Shown: positions 16,427 through 26,167, counted from the first letter of the stretch. The stretch: 64,000 nucleotides of DNA from an uncultured Alistipes sp. (GCA_910584485.1 CAJUAV010000006.1:68224-132223), one strand, 5' to 3'. The notes: generated by a model not told the origin, from the sequence alone. Made by a program: numbers and translations.

Positions 16427-16883
16427 GCAGGCATTCGTGCGGCGAAGGACCGCCGTTCTTGGACGGCGGGCTGTCGGGACAGTTCGGATTCCGTAAGGGA
16501 TCGACAGGCCGCCCCGTTAAGAACGGGGTTCTGCATCGGAGCTGCTTCGATGTCGTCGCAGGTCGTCGCAAGGCGCACGCAAGTGCGGCGGGCCGGGGCT
16601 TCGCCCTGCTTTAGGCCCGCAGTTCTGCGAATGCGTACGCTTCGCACGCTCCGGCCCGAGTGCGGAATCGACCTCGCAGAGGTCGGCAGCCCGCAGCCGC
16701 CCCCCCCCTGGCGGAGGGCTGCTGCTCGCGCATGCTCGATGCAGCCCATCCGCTCGGCTGCGGTCGGAGCCCGACATGCGTGCTGCAGGCGAGTGCCGTT
16801 CGCCGCAGGCTGCTGCCCGAGTAAAGGTCGCAGCCCCTCGGTTCAACGTTCCGAGACCGATCATTGTAAGTAAAAAGTACCTT
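16427..16883 (+). repeat. Structured GC-rich repeats (forward) between M23 gene and ispD
   Basis: The 457-base gap holds a GGGCTTCGCC-type unit (about 16580-16665, leading hairpin GCACGCAAGTGC) followed by a CCCGCAGCCG-type unit (about 16675-16780, leading hairpin GACCTCGCAGAGGTC). Additional inverted repeats flank it (CCGCCGTTCTTGGACGGCGG at about 16451). No gene is seen. Confidence 0.75.
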
Positions 16884-17753
16884 ATGCTCCGAATCTCCGT
16901 TATCATCGTCGCCGGCGGCGGCGGCACCCGCATGGGCGGGACGATCCCCAAGCAGTTCCGCCTGCTCGGCGGACGTCCCGTGCTGGCGCACACGATCGAC
17001 CGTTTCCGTCGGGCGCTGCCCGCGGCGCAGCTCGTCGTCGTGCTGCCCGCAGCGCACATCGCCTACTGGAACGATCTGAAGGCGCGTTTCGACGTGCCCG
17101 CCCACACGGTCGTCGAGGGGGGTGCCGAGCGTTTCCACTCGGTGCGCAACGGATTGGCGGCCGTCGCCTACGACGCAGCCGTGGTGGGGGTGCAGGATGC
17201 CGTGCGGCCCCTCGGATCGGTGGAGCTGATCCGTCGCGCGGCGGCCGAAGCGGCCCAATACGGCTCGGCGATCCCCGTCGTCGAGGCGGTCGACTCCTAT
17301 CGCTGCGTCGACGGCGCGGGCGGTTCGCGGATCCTCGACCGCCGTGCGCTGCGCATCGTGCAGACGCCGCAGTTTTTCCGCCGCGAGCTGCTCGACCGCG
17401 CCTACGAACAGCCTTATGAGGCAGCCTTTACGGACGACGCCTCGGTCGTGGAGGCCCTGGGCGAGGCGGTGCACCTCTGCGCGGGCGAACGTCGGAACCT
17501 GAAGCTGACGACCCCCGACGACCTCGCGATCGCCGCCGCGCTGCTCGAGGCGGAAGCCGATGCCGCGGCCGAAGCGGAAGCCGATGCTGCGGCCGAAGCA
17601 AAAGCGAGCGCGGAGACCGAATCCGAAGCGAATGCGAATGCAGCGACCGAACCCGCCGTTGCATCCCGTCCCGCCCCCGCCCCGACTTCCGCTCCCTCGG
17701 CGGCAGGCGAAGCGGCCCCCGCAAACGGCTCCCGAAACGAACCCCGCGCATGA
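16884..17753 (+). CDS. ispD: 2-C-methyl-D-erythritol 4-phosphate cytidylyltransferase with low-complexity tail
   Basis: IspD makes CDP-methylerythritol in the MEP isoprenoid pathway. The nucleotide-binding motif VAGGGGTRMGG with PKQF is at residues about 7-25, and VQDAVRP and TDDASVVEALG match family motifs. The catalytic domain ends near residue 220, the normal family length. About 70 further residues form a tail of Ala/Glu repeats turning into Ala/Pro, made of runs of GCG/GCC and GAA codons. The start at MLRISVIIVAGG is chosen; upstream codons lie in repeat DNA. It overlaps the next gene by ATGA. Confidence 0.93.
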   Translation: MLRISVIIVAGGGGTRMGGTIPKQFRLLGGRPVLAHTIDRFRRALPAAQLVVVLPAAHIAYWNDLKARFDVPAHTVVEGGAERFHSVRNGLAAVAYDAAVVGVQDAVRPLGSVELIRRAAAEAAQYGSAIPVVEAVDSYRCVDGAGGSRILDRRALRIVQTPQFFRRELLDRAYEQPYEAAFTDDASVVEALGEAVHLCAGERRNLKLTTPDDLAIAAALLEAEADAAAEAEADAAAEAKASAETESEANANAATEPAVASRPAPAPTSAPSAAGEAAPANGSRNEPRA

Positions 17754-18262
17754 TACATACCTATAGATATCGCTTCGACCGCCGCACCCTCTACTGGACG
17801 GCCCTCTATGTGGTCGTCTACATCGGGCTGGGGTACGGCCTCTACCGCCTCTATGCGGGCGAATACCTCTCGGCGTGGTTCATTTCGTGCGTCGGGGCGC
17901 TCTTGATTCTCATGGCGCTTTCGATTCCGCGCAAGCTCGTCGTGACCGATGCGAGCCTCGAGATCCGCTGCCTGCTCGATATCACCGAGCTGCGGCGCGA
18001 CGAGATCGTCGGCGCCCGCCGCGTCGAGGCGGACGAGATGCGGTGGCTGCTGCCGCTTTTCGGCGGCTGCGGTTTCTTCGGCTATTACGGCCATTTCTTC
18101 GACCTGCGCCATTTCGACCGCCTGCTGATCTACGCCTCGCGCTGGCGCGACCTGGTTGAAATCATGACCGTCTACGACGACCGCATCTGGGTCTCGTGCG
18201 AGGCGGCCGACGAACTGGTGTCGCTGCTCAATGCCGCCCCCGCGGAGGAGGACGAAGCGTGA
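17750..18262 (+). CDS. Small membrane protein with bacterial PH-like domain
   Basis: The 170-residue protein has two predicted transmembrane helices (about residues 15-33 and 40-58) followed by a cytoplasmic beta-rich domain (RKLVVTDASLEIRCLLDITELRRDEI) that resembles bacterial pleckstrin-homology domains. Function is unknown. It overlaps ispD by 4 bases, so the two are probably translated together, although no pathway link is evident. Confidence 0.75.
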   Translation: MIHTYRYRFDRRTLYWTALYVVVYIGLGYGLYRLYAGEYLSAWFISCVGALLILMALSIPRKLVVTDASLEIRCLLDITELRRDEIVGARRVEADEMRWLLPLFGGCGFFGYYGHFFDLRHFDRLLIYASRWRDLVEIMTVYDDRIWVSCEAADELVSLLNAAPAEEDEA

Positions 18263-18343
18263 CCTCCTCCCCGCGTCCGATGCTTCGCCGCCGCCGCCCG
18301 CGATCGGGTTCGGCGGCGTTTTTGTGTATAAATTCGGAAAAAG

Positions 18344-18375
18344 TTTGGTCATTCGGGCGAAAATCTGTATATTTG
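18344..18375 (+). promoter_or_regulatory. Promoter of the arabinose operon
   Basis: TTTG (18344-18347), 20 bases, TATATTTG (18368-18375): a textbook Bacteroidetes promoter. The predicted start near 18380 leaves a leader of about 50 bases before the mutarotase gene. Confidence 0.8.
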
Positions 18376-18430
18376 ATCCAATAAACGCATCGGAAGATGC
18401 CGTAGGAACCGCCGACAACTAAAACAGATA

Positions 18431-19573
18431 ATGAACATGAAACGAACCATCCTTGCGCTGCTGACCCTGTCGGCGGCGCTCTTGGCGGGTTGCGACCGTG
18501 CCGAACGGCCGACCCGTTCGGGCCTGCTGCGATCGGATTTCCAAACGACCGTCGAGGAGCGGCAGACCGACCTCTACACGCTCGCCAACGCGGCGGGCAT
18601 GGAGGTCTGCATCACCCCCTTCGGCGGACGCATCGTCTCGATCGTCGTGCCCGACCGCGACGGCGAGCCGCGCGACGTCGTGCTGGGCTTCGACAACATC
18701 GAGGACTACCGCACCATCCCCTCCGATTTCGGCGCCTCGATCGGCCGCTATGCCAACCGCATCGCCGAAGGGCGCTTCACGCTCGACGGGGTGACCTACG
18801 ACCTGCCGAAGAACAATTTCGGCCACTGCCTCCACGGCGGCCCCGAGGGGTGGCAGTATCGCCTCTACGAGGCGGAGCAGCCGACCGACAACGTGCTGAA
18901 GCTCACGCTCCGCTCGCAGGACGGCGAGATGGGCTTCCCGGGCGCCGTGACGGCGCAGGTGACCTTTACGCTCACCGACGACAATGCGCTCGACATCGCC
19001 TACGAGGCCGAGACCGACGCCCCGACGGTCGTCAACATGACCAACCACTCCTATTTCAACCTCGCGGGCGATCCCTCGAAGACGATCCTGAACGACGTGC
19101 TGCAAATCGACGCCGACGGCTATACGCCCGTCGACAGCACCTACATGACCACGGGCGAGATCCTCGCCGTGGAGGATACGCCGATGGATTTCCGCGTACC
19201 GAAAACGCTCGGCGCCGAGATCGGGAACTTCGAGTTCGAGCAGCTGCGCAACGGCAACGGCTACGACCACAACTGGGTGCTCAACACCGCGGGCGACGTG
19301 ACGAAGCCCGCCGCGGTCCTCTACTCGCCCGCGAGCGGCATCGAAATGACCCTCTACACGACCGAGCCCGGCGTGCAGGTCTACACGGGCAACTTCCTCG
19401 ACGGCACGGTGACCGGCAAGCACGGCATCGTCTACGGCCAGCGCACGGGCGTCTGCCTCGAAACGCAGAAATACCCCGATACGCCCAACAAATCCGCCTG
19501 GCCCTCGGCCGTGCTGCGCCCGGGCGAAAAATACGAGAGCCGCACCCTCTTCCGCTTCGGCGTGCGCGACTGA
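18431..19573 (+). CDS. galM: Aldose 1-epimerase (mutarotase), lipoprotein
   Basis: The 380-residue enzyme interconverts alpha and beta anomers of aldoses. A signal peptide with lipobox LLAGC (cysteine about residue 21) predicts an envelope lipoprotein. Motifs include GFDNIEDY, GRYANRIAEGRF, NMTNHSYFNLAG (catalytic histidine) and YDHNWVL. A second ATG two codons later is equally possible. As the first gene of a cluster with a sugar symporter and araD, araA and araB, it probably equilibrates arabinose anomers at the cell surface. This matches the order in Bacteroides arabinose operons. Confidence 0.92.
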   Translation: MNMKRTILALLTLSAALLAGCDRAERPTRSGLLRSDFQTTVEERQTDLYTLANAAGMEVCITPFGGRIVSIVVPDRDGEPRDVVLGFDNIEDYRTIPSDFGASIGRYANRIAEGRFTLDGVTYDLPKNNFGHCLHGGPEGWQYRLYEAEQPTDNVLKLTLRSQDGEMGFPGAVTAQVTFTLTDDNALDIAYEAETDAPTVVNMTNHSYFNLAGDPSKTILNDVLQIDADGYTPVDSTYMTTGEILAVEDTPMDFRVPKTLGAEIGNFEFEQLRNGNGYDHNWVLNTAGDVTKPAAVLYSPASGIEMTLYTTEPGVQVYTGNFLDGTVTGKHGIVYGQRTGVCLETQKYPDTPNKSAWPSAVLRPGEKYESRTLFRFGVRD

Positions 19574-19616
19574 TCCGACCGAACCTAATCACCAACCTAA
19601 TACCTGACTTTCAGAC

Positions 19617-21584
19617 ATGAATTTCATCGAAGCACTCCAGAGCAACGGCTTCTCGATGATCGACTATGCGATCTTCGTGCTCTACATCGTTCTGCTGATC
19701 GGTCTGGGATTTTTCCTCTCGCGCAACAAAAACGGCAGGGAGAAATCCTCGAGCGACTATTTTCTGGCCGGCAACACGCTGACGTGGTGGGCCGTGGGCG
19801 CCTCGCTCATCGCCGCCAACATCTCGGCCGAACAGTTCATCGGCATGTCCGGCTCGGCCTACGCCTCGGGCATCGCCATGGCCGCCTACGAACTCATGGC
19901 CGCCGCGACGCTCATCGTCGTCGGCAAATTCCTGCTCCCCGTGATGATCGAGCGCCGCATCTTCACCATCCCCCAGTTCCTGCGCGAGCGCTACAACTGG
20001 GGCGTGGGCCTCTCGTTCTCGATCTTCTGGCTCTTCCTCTACGTCTTCATCAACCTCACGTCGGTCGCCTGGCTGGGCGCGCTGGCCATCAAGCAGATTC
20101 TGGGCATTCCCGCCTCGCCCGGCATGTTCCTCGGCATGGAGATCGACATGACGCTGCTCACGATCATTTTCGTGCTCTTCGTCGTGGCGGGCATCTACTC
20201 GATCTACGGCGGCCTGGCCTCGGTGGCGTGGACCGACGTGATGCAGGTGACGTTCCTCGTGGGCGGCGGTCTGATTACGGCCTATTTCGCCCTCGACTTC
20301 ATCGCCGACAAGGTGCAGATCGAAGGGGGCGCGCTGGGGGCGCTGAACGAAATCATGTCGCACCTCGGACAGATCGAGGGCGACAAGCATTTCAACCTCG
20401 TCGTCTCGCGCAACGAGGAGCTCTATCCCGCCATCAACGGCATCATCGAGAACGGCATCACCGTGCAGCCCAAGGATCCCTATTTCGATATCCCGGGCAT
20501 CGTGGTGATCGTCGGCGCGCTGTGGCTCACGAACATCGGCTACTGGGGTTTCAACCAGTACATCATCCAGAAGGGTCTGGCTGCCAAATCGCTCTCGGAG
20601 GCCAAGAAGGGCATGATCTTCGCCGCCTTCCTCAAGATCCTCATTCCGTTCATCGTCTGCATCCCGGGCGTCTGCGCCTACTACATCATCACCGAACAGC
20701 CCGAGCTCTACGCTTCGCTGGCGGGCGAGATTACCCGTTCGGATGACGCCTACCCCTTCCTGATCCGCAACTTTACGCCCGTCGTCGTGAAGGGCCTGTC
20801 GTTCGCCGCCCTGGCCGCGGCCGTCATTTCGTCGCTCGCCTCGATGTTCAACTCGACCTCGACGATCTTCACGATGGACATCTACAAGCAGTTCATCAAC
20901 AAGCAGGCTTCCGACGCGCAGCTCGTGAACGTGGGTCGTCTGACCTCGGTCGCCGCCCTCATCCTGGCCCTGCTGGCCGTCTATCCCGTCATGGGCGGCG
21001 CCGACCAGGCGTTCCAGATCATCCAGGAGTACTCGGGCTTCGTTTACCCGGGCGTCGTGGTGATCTTCGGCCTCGGCCTGCTCTGGAAACGCGCCTCGGG
21101 CACGGCCGCCGTCGTGGCCGCCATCGGCACCTTCGCCTTCTCGATCCTCTTCAAGTTCCTCTTCCCCGACGTGCCGTTCCTGCTGCGCATGGGCTACGTC
21201 TTCTTCGCCCTCATTACGGTCTTCGTCGGCCTCTCGCTCACGAGCCGCAAGGTGGTGAAGGCCGACGTGCTCGACGACCATACGGTGAAGACGCAGCTCT
21301 TCTGGAGCCGCGTGGCCTTCGTCGGATCGCTCGTCAGCCTCGTCTGCGGCCTGATCGGCGTGCTGGAACCCACGATGCGCAGCTACGGCTTCGAAGCCTT
21401 CTTCTTCCTCTGCGCGCTGCTGCTGACGATCGCCCTCTACCTGCGGTCGAATGCGCTCGATCCCGTGCAGGATCCGAAGGCGGTGAAGATCGACCTGGCG
21501 ATTTTCCGCTCCGATGCGGCCTTCAACTGGGGTGCCGTCGGCGTGGTGGCGATCCTCGTCGTGCTCTACTACTCGCTGTGGTAG
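19617..21584 (+). CDS. Sodium/solute symporter (SSS family), probably for arabinose
   Basis: The 655-residue protein has about 14 transmembrane helices and belongs to the SLC5/SSS family: DYFLAGNTLTWWAVGASLIAANISAEQFIG-like helix-one region, LASMFNSTSTIFTMDIYK in the sodium-site helix, and GFNQYIIQKGLAA. It imports sugar with Na+, which fits an organism whose NQR pump makes a sodium gradient. The position between mutarotase and araD points to L-arabinose as substrate; this is an inference from context. It is followed by repeat DNA within the operon. Confidence 0.92.
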   Translation: MNFIEALQSNGFSMIDYAIFVLYIVLLIGLGFFLSRNKNGREKSSSDYFLAGNTLTWWAVGASLIAANISAEQFIGMSGSAYASGIAMAAYELMAAATLIVVGKFLLPVMIERRIFTIPQFLRERYNWGVGLSFSIFWLFLYVFINLTSVAWLGALAIKQILGIPASPGMFLGMEIDMTLLTIIFVLFVVAGIYSIYGGLASVAWTDVMQVTFLVGGGLITAYFALDFIADKVQIEGGALGALNEIMSHLGQIEGDKHFNLVVSRNEELYPAINGIIENGITVQPKDPYFDIPGIVVIVGALWLTNIGYWGFNQYIIQKGLAAKSLSEAKKGMIFAAFLKILIPFIVCIPGVCAYYIITEQPELYASLAGEITRSDDAYPFLIRNFTPVVVKGLSFAALAAAVISSLASMFNSTSTIFTMDIYKQFINKQASDAQLVNVGRLTSVAALILALLAVYPVMGGADQAFQIIQEYSGFVYPGVVVIFGLGLLWKRASGTAAVVAAIGTFAFSILFKFLFPDVPFLLRMGYVFFALITVFVGLSLTSRKVVKADVLDDHTVKTQLFWSRVAFVGSLVSLVCGLIGVLEPTMRSYGFEAFFFLCALLLTIALYLRSNALDPVQDPKAVKIDLAIFRSDAAFNWGAVGVVAILVVLYYSLW

Positions 21585-21922
21585 GGTAGATACGGCGAAG
21601 GCCCGCCTGTCGCGTCCCTTCGCAAGCTCCGACCCGCGTGGCGGTTGCCGTCGGCGAACGTCCGCAAAAACGGCCTCGTAAGAGGTCGGCGGCGAATTGG
21701 CTGTGCGGATGCGATGGCGCAGCCATCGGCGGGCCGTAGCTTCGCCCGGCGAAGGCCCGCCTGTCGCGTCCCTTCGCAAGCTCCGACCCGCGTGGCGGTT
21801 GCCGTCGACGGACGTCCGCAAAAGCGGCTTCGTAGGAGGGGCCGATGCCGTCTGCCGGTGAAAAGGTGCGGCCTGCGGGCCCCGCGCAACGAACATTGAG
21901 AAACGAACCAACGAAATACGAT
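21585..21922 (+). repeat. Structured GC-rich repeats (forward) inside the arabinose operon
   Basis: A partial unit (about 21597-21635) is followed by a complete unit (about 21712-21792) with leading hairpin GATGGCGCAGCCATC, GCGGGCCGTAGCTTCGCC, GGCGAAGGCCCGC and CTTCGCAAGCTCCGACCCG. A near-duplicate CCCGCGTGGCGGTTGCCGTC follows both. The araD start lies after this block. Confidence 0.75.
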
Positions 21923-22618
21923 ATGCTGGAACAACTCAAAGAGGAGGTTTGCCGCGCGAACCTCGATCTGGTCAAACACGGCCTGGTGATCTTCACCTGG
22001 GGCAACGTCTCGGCGATCGACCGCGAGCAGGGGCTCGTGGTCATCAAGCCCAGCGGCGTCGATTACGACGACATGAAGGCGTCGGACATGGTGGTCGTCG
22101 ACCTCGACGGCCGCATCGTGGAGGGGACGCTGCGCCCCTCGTCCGATACGGCGACGCACCTCGAAATCTACAAGGCCTTTCCCGAGGTGGGCGGCATCGT
22201 CCACACCCACTCGACCTACGCCACGGCGTGGGCGCAGGCGGGGCGCGACATCCCCAACATCGGCACGACGCATGCCGATTATTTCCACCGTGCGATCCCC
22301 TGCACGGCCGACATGACGGCCGACCAGATGGAGGCGTACGAGCGGCATACGGGGACAGTGATCGTCCGCCGCTTCGTCGAGGCGGGGATGAATCCGATGC
22401 ACACCCCGGGCGTGCTGGTCAAGAACCACGGCCCCTTCGCCTGGGGCAAGGATGCGCACGAGGCGGTGCACAACGCCGTCGTGATGGAGCAGGTGGCCAA
22501 GATGGCCTTCGTGGCCTATCAGGTCAACCCCGCGCTCGGGATGAACGAGCTGCTCATCGAGAAGCACTATTCGCGCAAGCACGGCGCCAACGCCTACTAC
22601 GGACAGGACAAGAAGTAG
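21923..22618 (+). CDS. araD: L-ribulose-5-phosphate 4-epimerase
   Basis: AraD, 231 residues, exactly the length of the E. coli enzyme, converts L-ribulose 5-phosphate to D-xylulose 5-phosphate. It is a class II aldolase-fold zinc enzyme. The metal ligands are the histidines in VHTHSTYATAWAQ and in the later segment IGTTHADYF and NMPMHTPGVLVKNHG-like region. The start at MLEQLKEEV is used; in-frame codons upstream lie in repeat DNA. The operon order is araD, araA, araB. Confidence 0.96.
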   Translation: MLEQLKEEVCRANLDLVKHGLVIFTWGNVSAIDREQGLVVIKPSGVDYDDMKASDMVVVDLDGRIVEGTLRPSSDTATHLEIYKAFPEVGGIVHTHSTYATAWAQAGRDIPNIGTTHADYFHRAIPCTADMTADQMEAYERHTGTVIVRRFVEAGMNPMHTPGVLVKNHGPFAWGKDAHEAVHNAVVMEQVAKMAFVAYQVNPALGMNELLIEKHYSRKHGANAYYGQDKK

Positions 22619-22802
22619 GGGCGCCGCGCGGCTGCGGATCGGCGTGCGATCGGCGGCCGTGGCGTCGGCGGGCCGAAGCCTGCGGGGCGCGCGACCGAGC
22701 GGCGCTGCGGGCCTCCGCTGCCGAAGGTGGCGGCGCGCGTCGTCGCCCGTGGGCGCATCCCGCAGCGAACAAGAGACGACAAACGAAAAAAAACGATTCG
22801 AT
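22619..22802 (+). repeat. Degenerate structured repeat between araD and araA
   Basis: A GCGGGCCGAAGCCTGCGG segment with later GCGGGCCTCCGC recalls the GAAGCC-type repeat, but the third segment is decayed. No gene is seen. Confidence 0.45.
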
Positions 22803-24314
22803 ATGAAAGCATTTGAAAATTTCGAGGTGTGGTTCGTAACCGGAGCACAGCTCTTGTACGGCGGCGACGCCGTCAAATCCGTCGATGCCCATTCGACGGA
22901 GATGGTCAAGGGGATGAACGCCTCGGGCGTGCTCCCCGTGAAGGTGGTCTACAAGGGTACGGCCAACTCCTCGAAGGAGGTGACGGCCGTCATGAAGGCG
23001 GCCGAGGCCGATGAAAAGTGCATCGGCGTGATGACGTGGATGCACACCTTCTCGCCCGCCAAGATGTGGATCCACGGGTTGCAGGAGCTCAAGAAGCCGC
23101 TGCTGCACCTCCACACGCAGTACAACCGCGAGATTCCGTGGAACGAAATCGACATGGATTTCATGAACCTGAACCAGAGCGCCCACGGCGACCGCGAATT
23201 CGGCCACATCACGGCCCGCATGCGTCGTCCGCACAAGGTGGTGGTGGGCTACTGGCAGGAGCGCAAGACCCTCGAACACATCGCCGTATGGCAGCGTGTG
23301 GCTGCCGCCTGGGCCGACGCGCAGGAGATGCTGATCCTGCGATTTGGCGACCAGATGAACAACGTCGCCGTGACCGACGGCGACAAGGTCGAGGCCGAAA
23401 TGCGCCTCGGCTACCACGTCGACTACTGCCCCGTCAGCGAAATGATGGAACATTTCAAGCAGATCGGAGACGCCGAAGTGGATGCCCTCGTCGAGACCTA
23501 TTTCAAGGAGTACGACCACGACGCCTCGCTGGAGGATCGCGCGGGCGAGCCCTACCGCAAGGTGTGGAACGCCGCCAAGGCGGAGCTCACCCTCCGCTCG
23601 ATCCTGACGGCCAAGGGCGCCAAGGGCTTTACGACCAATTTCGACGACCTGGGCGAGTTCGACCAGATCCCGGGCCTCGCCTCGCAGCGTCTGATGGCCG
23701 AGGGCTACGGCTTCGGCGCCGAAGGCGACTGGAAATCGGCCGCCCTCTACCGTACGGTGTGGTTCATGTCGCAGGGGCTGCCGAAGGGGTGCTCGTTCCT
23801 GGAGGATTACACGCTCAACTTCGACGGCGAGCAGAGCGCCATCCTCCAGTCGCACATGCTGGAGGTCTGCCCCCTGATCGCCGCGCAGCGGCCGCGCCTG
23901 GAGGTCCATTTCCTCGGCATCGGCGTGCGCAAGAGCCTGACGGCACGCCTCGTCTTCACCTCGAAGACGGGGGCGGGCGTGACGGCCACGGTGGTCGATA
24001 TGGGCAACCGCTTCCGCCTGATCGTCAACGATGTAGAGTGCATCGAGCCGAAGCCGCTGCCGAAGCTCCCCGTCGCCTCGGCCCTCTGGATCCCGATGCC
24101 GAACTTCGAGGTCGGCGCGGGGGCCTGGATCCTGGCGGGCGGTACGCACCACTCCTGCTTCTCGTACGACCTGACCCCCGAATACTGGGAGGATTACGCC
24201 GAGATCGCGGGGATCGAGATGATCCGCATCGACAAGGATACGACCATCGCCGGCTTCAAGAAGGAGCTGCGCATGAACGAGGTATATTACATGTTGAACA
24301 AGGCGCTCTGCTAA
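22803..24314 (+). CDS. araA: L-arabinose isomerase
   Basis: AraA, 503 residues (E. coli 500), isomerises L-arabinose to L-ribulose and needs Mn2+. The start is MKAFENFEVWFVTGAQ. Family signatures include WMHTFSPAKMWIHGLQ, PLLHLHTQYNREIPW, the metal-ligand histidine region near residues 330-350, and the C-terminal GGTHHSCFSYDLTPEY. It is the middle enzyme of the arabinose-to-xylulose-5-phosphate route encoded here. Confidence 0.97.
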   Translation: MKAFENFEVWFVTGAQLLYGGDAVKSVDAHSTEMVKGMNASGVLPVKVVYKGTANSSKEVTAVMKAAEADEKCIGVMTWMHTFSPAKMWIHGLQELKKPLLHLHTQYNREIPWNEIDMDFMNLNQSAHGDREFGHITARMRRPHKVVVGYWQERKTLEHIAVWQRVAAAWADAQEMLILRFGDQMNNVAVTDGDKVEAEMRLGYHVDYCPVSEMMEHFKQIGDAEVDALVETYFKEYDHDASLEDRAGEPYRKVWNAAKAELTLRSILTAKGAKGFTTNFDDLGEFDQIPGLASQRLMAEGYGFGAEGDWKSAALYRTVWFMSQGLPKGCSFLEDYTLNFDGEQSAILQSHMLEVCPLIAAQRPRLEVHFLGIGVRKSLTARLVFTSKTGAGVTATVVDMGNRFRLIVNDVECIEPKPLPKLPVASALWIPMPNFEVGAGAWILAGGTHHSCFSYDLTPEYWEDYAEIAGIEMIRIDKDTTIAGFKKELRMNEVYYMLNKALC

Positions 24315-24324
24315 AGAGGAGAGG

Positions 24325-24470
24325 GCGAAGCGCCGCCCGAGGGAGTTCGTGCAGGTCGGCCCGCAGACGGCGGAGCGGCTTGCGACCTTCGGGAGCAGCC
24401 CTCCGCCAGGGGGCGGCTGCGGGCTGCCGTATTTCGCCTGCGCGAAATACGTGCGTCGGCGAAACGTTTC
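24325..24470 (-). repeat. Structured GC-rich repeat (reverse) between araA and araB
   Basis: On the minus strand a leading hairpin GTATTTCGC/GCGAAATAC precedes GGCAGCCCGCAGCCGCCC and GGCGGAGGGCTGC, then a distal CTGCGGGCC segment. It is a CCCGCAGCCG-type unit inverted within an operon, showing that the element tolerates either orientation. Confidence 0.75.
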
Positions 24471-24499
24471 GTCCGAACCGCCAAACACCTGATTGACTC

Positions 24500-26143
24500 A
24501 TGGATAAATTCGTGATCGGCCTCGATTACGGCAGCGACTCGGCCCGTGCCGTGCTCATCAATGCCGCCACCGGCGAGACGCTCGCCACGGCCGTACGCTA
24601 CTACCCCCGCTGGAAGGAGGGCAAATACTGCAATCCGGCGATCAACCAATACCGCCAGCACCCGAAGGATTACGTCGAGGTGCTCGAGGCGACCGTTCGC
24701 GAGGTGCTGGGCGCCGTCTCGTCGGAGGTGGCTGCCAACGTCGTCGGCATCGCCTTCGACACGACGGGCTCCACCCCCTGCTTCATCGACGAGCAAGGCA
24801 CGCCGCTGGCGCTGCGCGAAGAGTTCGCCGAGAATCCCAATGCGATGTTCGTCCTCTGGAAGGACCACACGGCCGTGCGGGAGGCCGATGAAATCAACGC
24901 CCTCTGCCGCCGCTGGGAGACCGACTATTCGGCCTACGAGGGAGGTATCTACTCCTCGGAGTGGCTGTGGGCCAAGGCGCTGCACGTGCTGCGCGAGGAC
25001 GAGGCGGTGCGCGGCGCGGCCTATTCGGTCGTCGAGCACTGCGAGTGGATGCCCGCGCTGCTCACGGGGCGCACGGCGCCGCGCGCGATCGTCCGCAGCC
25101 GCTGTGCCGAGGGGCACAAGGCGATGTGGCACGCCAAGTGGGGCGGTCTGCCCTCCGAAGAGTTCCTTACGACGCTCGATCCGCTTCTCGCGGGGCTGCG
25201 CGGCCGCATGTTCGAGACGACTGAGACGGCCGAAAAGCCCGTCGGACACCTGACGGAGGAGTGGGCCAGACGGCTCGGCCTGTCGACCGACGTCGTCGTG
25301 GCGGGCGGAGCCTTCGACTGCCACATGGGCGCCGTCGGCGCGGGCGTGAAACCCTACTCGTGGGTGCGCATCATCGGCACCTCGACCTGCGACATCATGG
25401 TCGTCGAACCCGAGGTGATCGGCGAGAAGCTGATCCCGGGCATCTGCGGTCAGGTGGACGGCTCGGTGATCCCGGGGCTCGTGGGACTCGAAGCGGGGCA
25501 GTCGGCCTTCGGCGACATCTACGCCTGGCTGCGCCGCGTGCTCGAATTCCCCCTCAAGGCGATCCTCGGCGACCGCCTTACGCCCGAGGAGCTGGAGAAG
25601 GCCTGCGACCGCATCCTTCCTGCCCTGACGGCCGAGGCGGAGAAGATCCCCGTCGGTGAGAGCGGCGTGGTGGCGGTCGACTGGATGAACGGCCGCCGCA
25701 CGCCCGATGCGAACCAGATGCTGCGCGGCGCCATCGCGGGCATCACGCTCGGCACGACGGCTCCGATGCTCTACCGCGCGCTCGTCGAGGCGACGGCCTT
25801 CGGCTCGAAGGCGATCATGGAGCGTCTGCGCCGCGAGGGCGTCCGCATCGACCGCTGCATCGGCATCGGCGGCATCGCCCTCAAGTCGCCCTTCGTCATG
25901 CAGGTGATGAGCGACGTGCTCGGCATTCCGATCTCGGTCTGCGAGAGCGACCAGGCCTGCGCCCTCGGTGCCGCGATCTTCGCTGCTGTGGCTGCGGGGC
26001 TCTACCCCTCGATCGAGGCGGCGCAGCAGGCGATGTCGTCGCGCTGCGCCATGGAGTACAAGCCCGATCCGACGAACCACGCCCGCTACGAGGAGCTCTA
26101 CGCCAAGTACCTCGACCTGGGCCGCTACTGCGAAAGCTGCTGA
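24500..26143 (+). CDS. araB: Ribulokinase
   Basis: AraB, 547 residues, phosphorylates L-ribulose with ATP. It is a FGGY-family sugar kinase: N-terminal phosphate-binding GLDYGSDSARAVLINA, middle signature DTTGSTP, and the C-terminal nucleotide domain with GIGGIALKSPFVMQVMSDVLG and CALGAAIFAAVAAGLYPS. It completes the pathway to L-ribulose 5-phosphate. The operon ends at a strong terminator. No AraR-type regulator is present in the window. Confidence 0.96.
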   Translation: MDKFVIGLDYGSDSARAVLINAATGETLATAVRYYPRWKEGKYCNPAINQYRQHPKDYVEVLEATVREVLGAVSSEVAANVVGIAFDTTGSTPCFIDEQGTPLALREEFAENPNAMFVLWKDHTAVREADEINALCRRWETDYSAYEGGIYSSEWLWAKALHVLREDEAVRGAAYSVVEHCEWMPALLTGRTAPRAIVRSRCAEGHKAMWHAKWGGLPSEEFLTTLDPLLAGLRGRMFETTETAEKPVGHLTEEWARRLGLSTDVVVAGGAFDCHMGAVGAGVKPYSWVRIIGTSTCDIMVVEPEVIGEKLIPGICGQVDGSVIPGLVGLEAGQSAFGDIYAWLRRVLEFPLKAILGDRLTPEELEKACDRILPALTAEAEKIPVGESGVVAVDWMNGRRTPDANQMLRGAIAGITLGTTAPMLYRALVEATAFGSKAIMERLRREGVRIDRCIGIGGIALKSPFVMQVMSDVLGIPISVCESDQACALGAAIFAAVAAGLYPSIEAAQQAMSSRCAMEYKPDPTNHARYEELYAKYLDLGRYCESC

Positions 26144-26167
26144 TCGCGGGAGCCGCTTCGAAACGAA

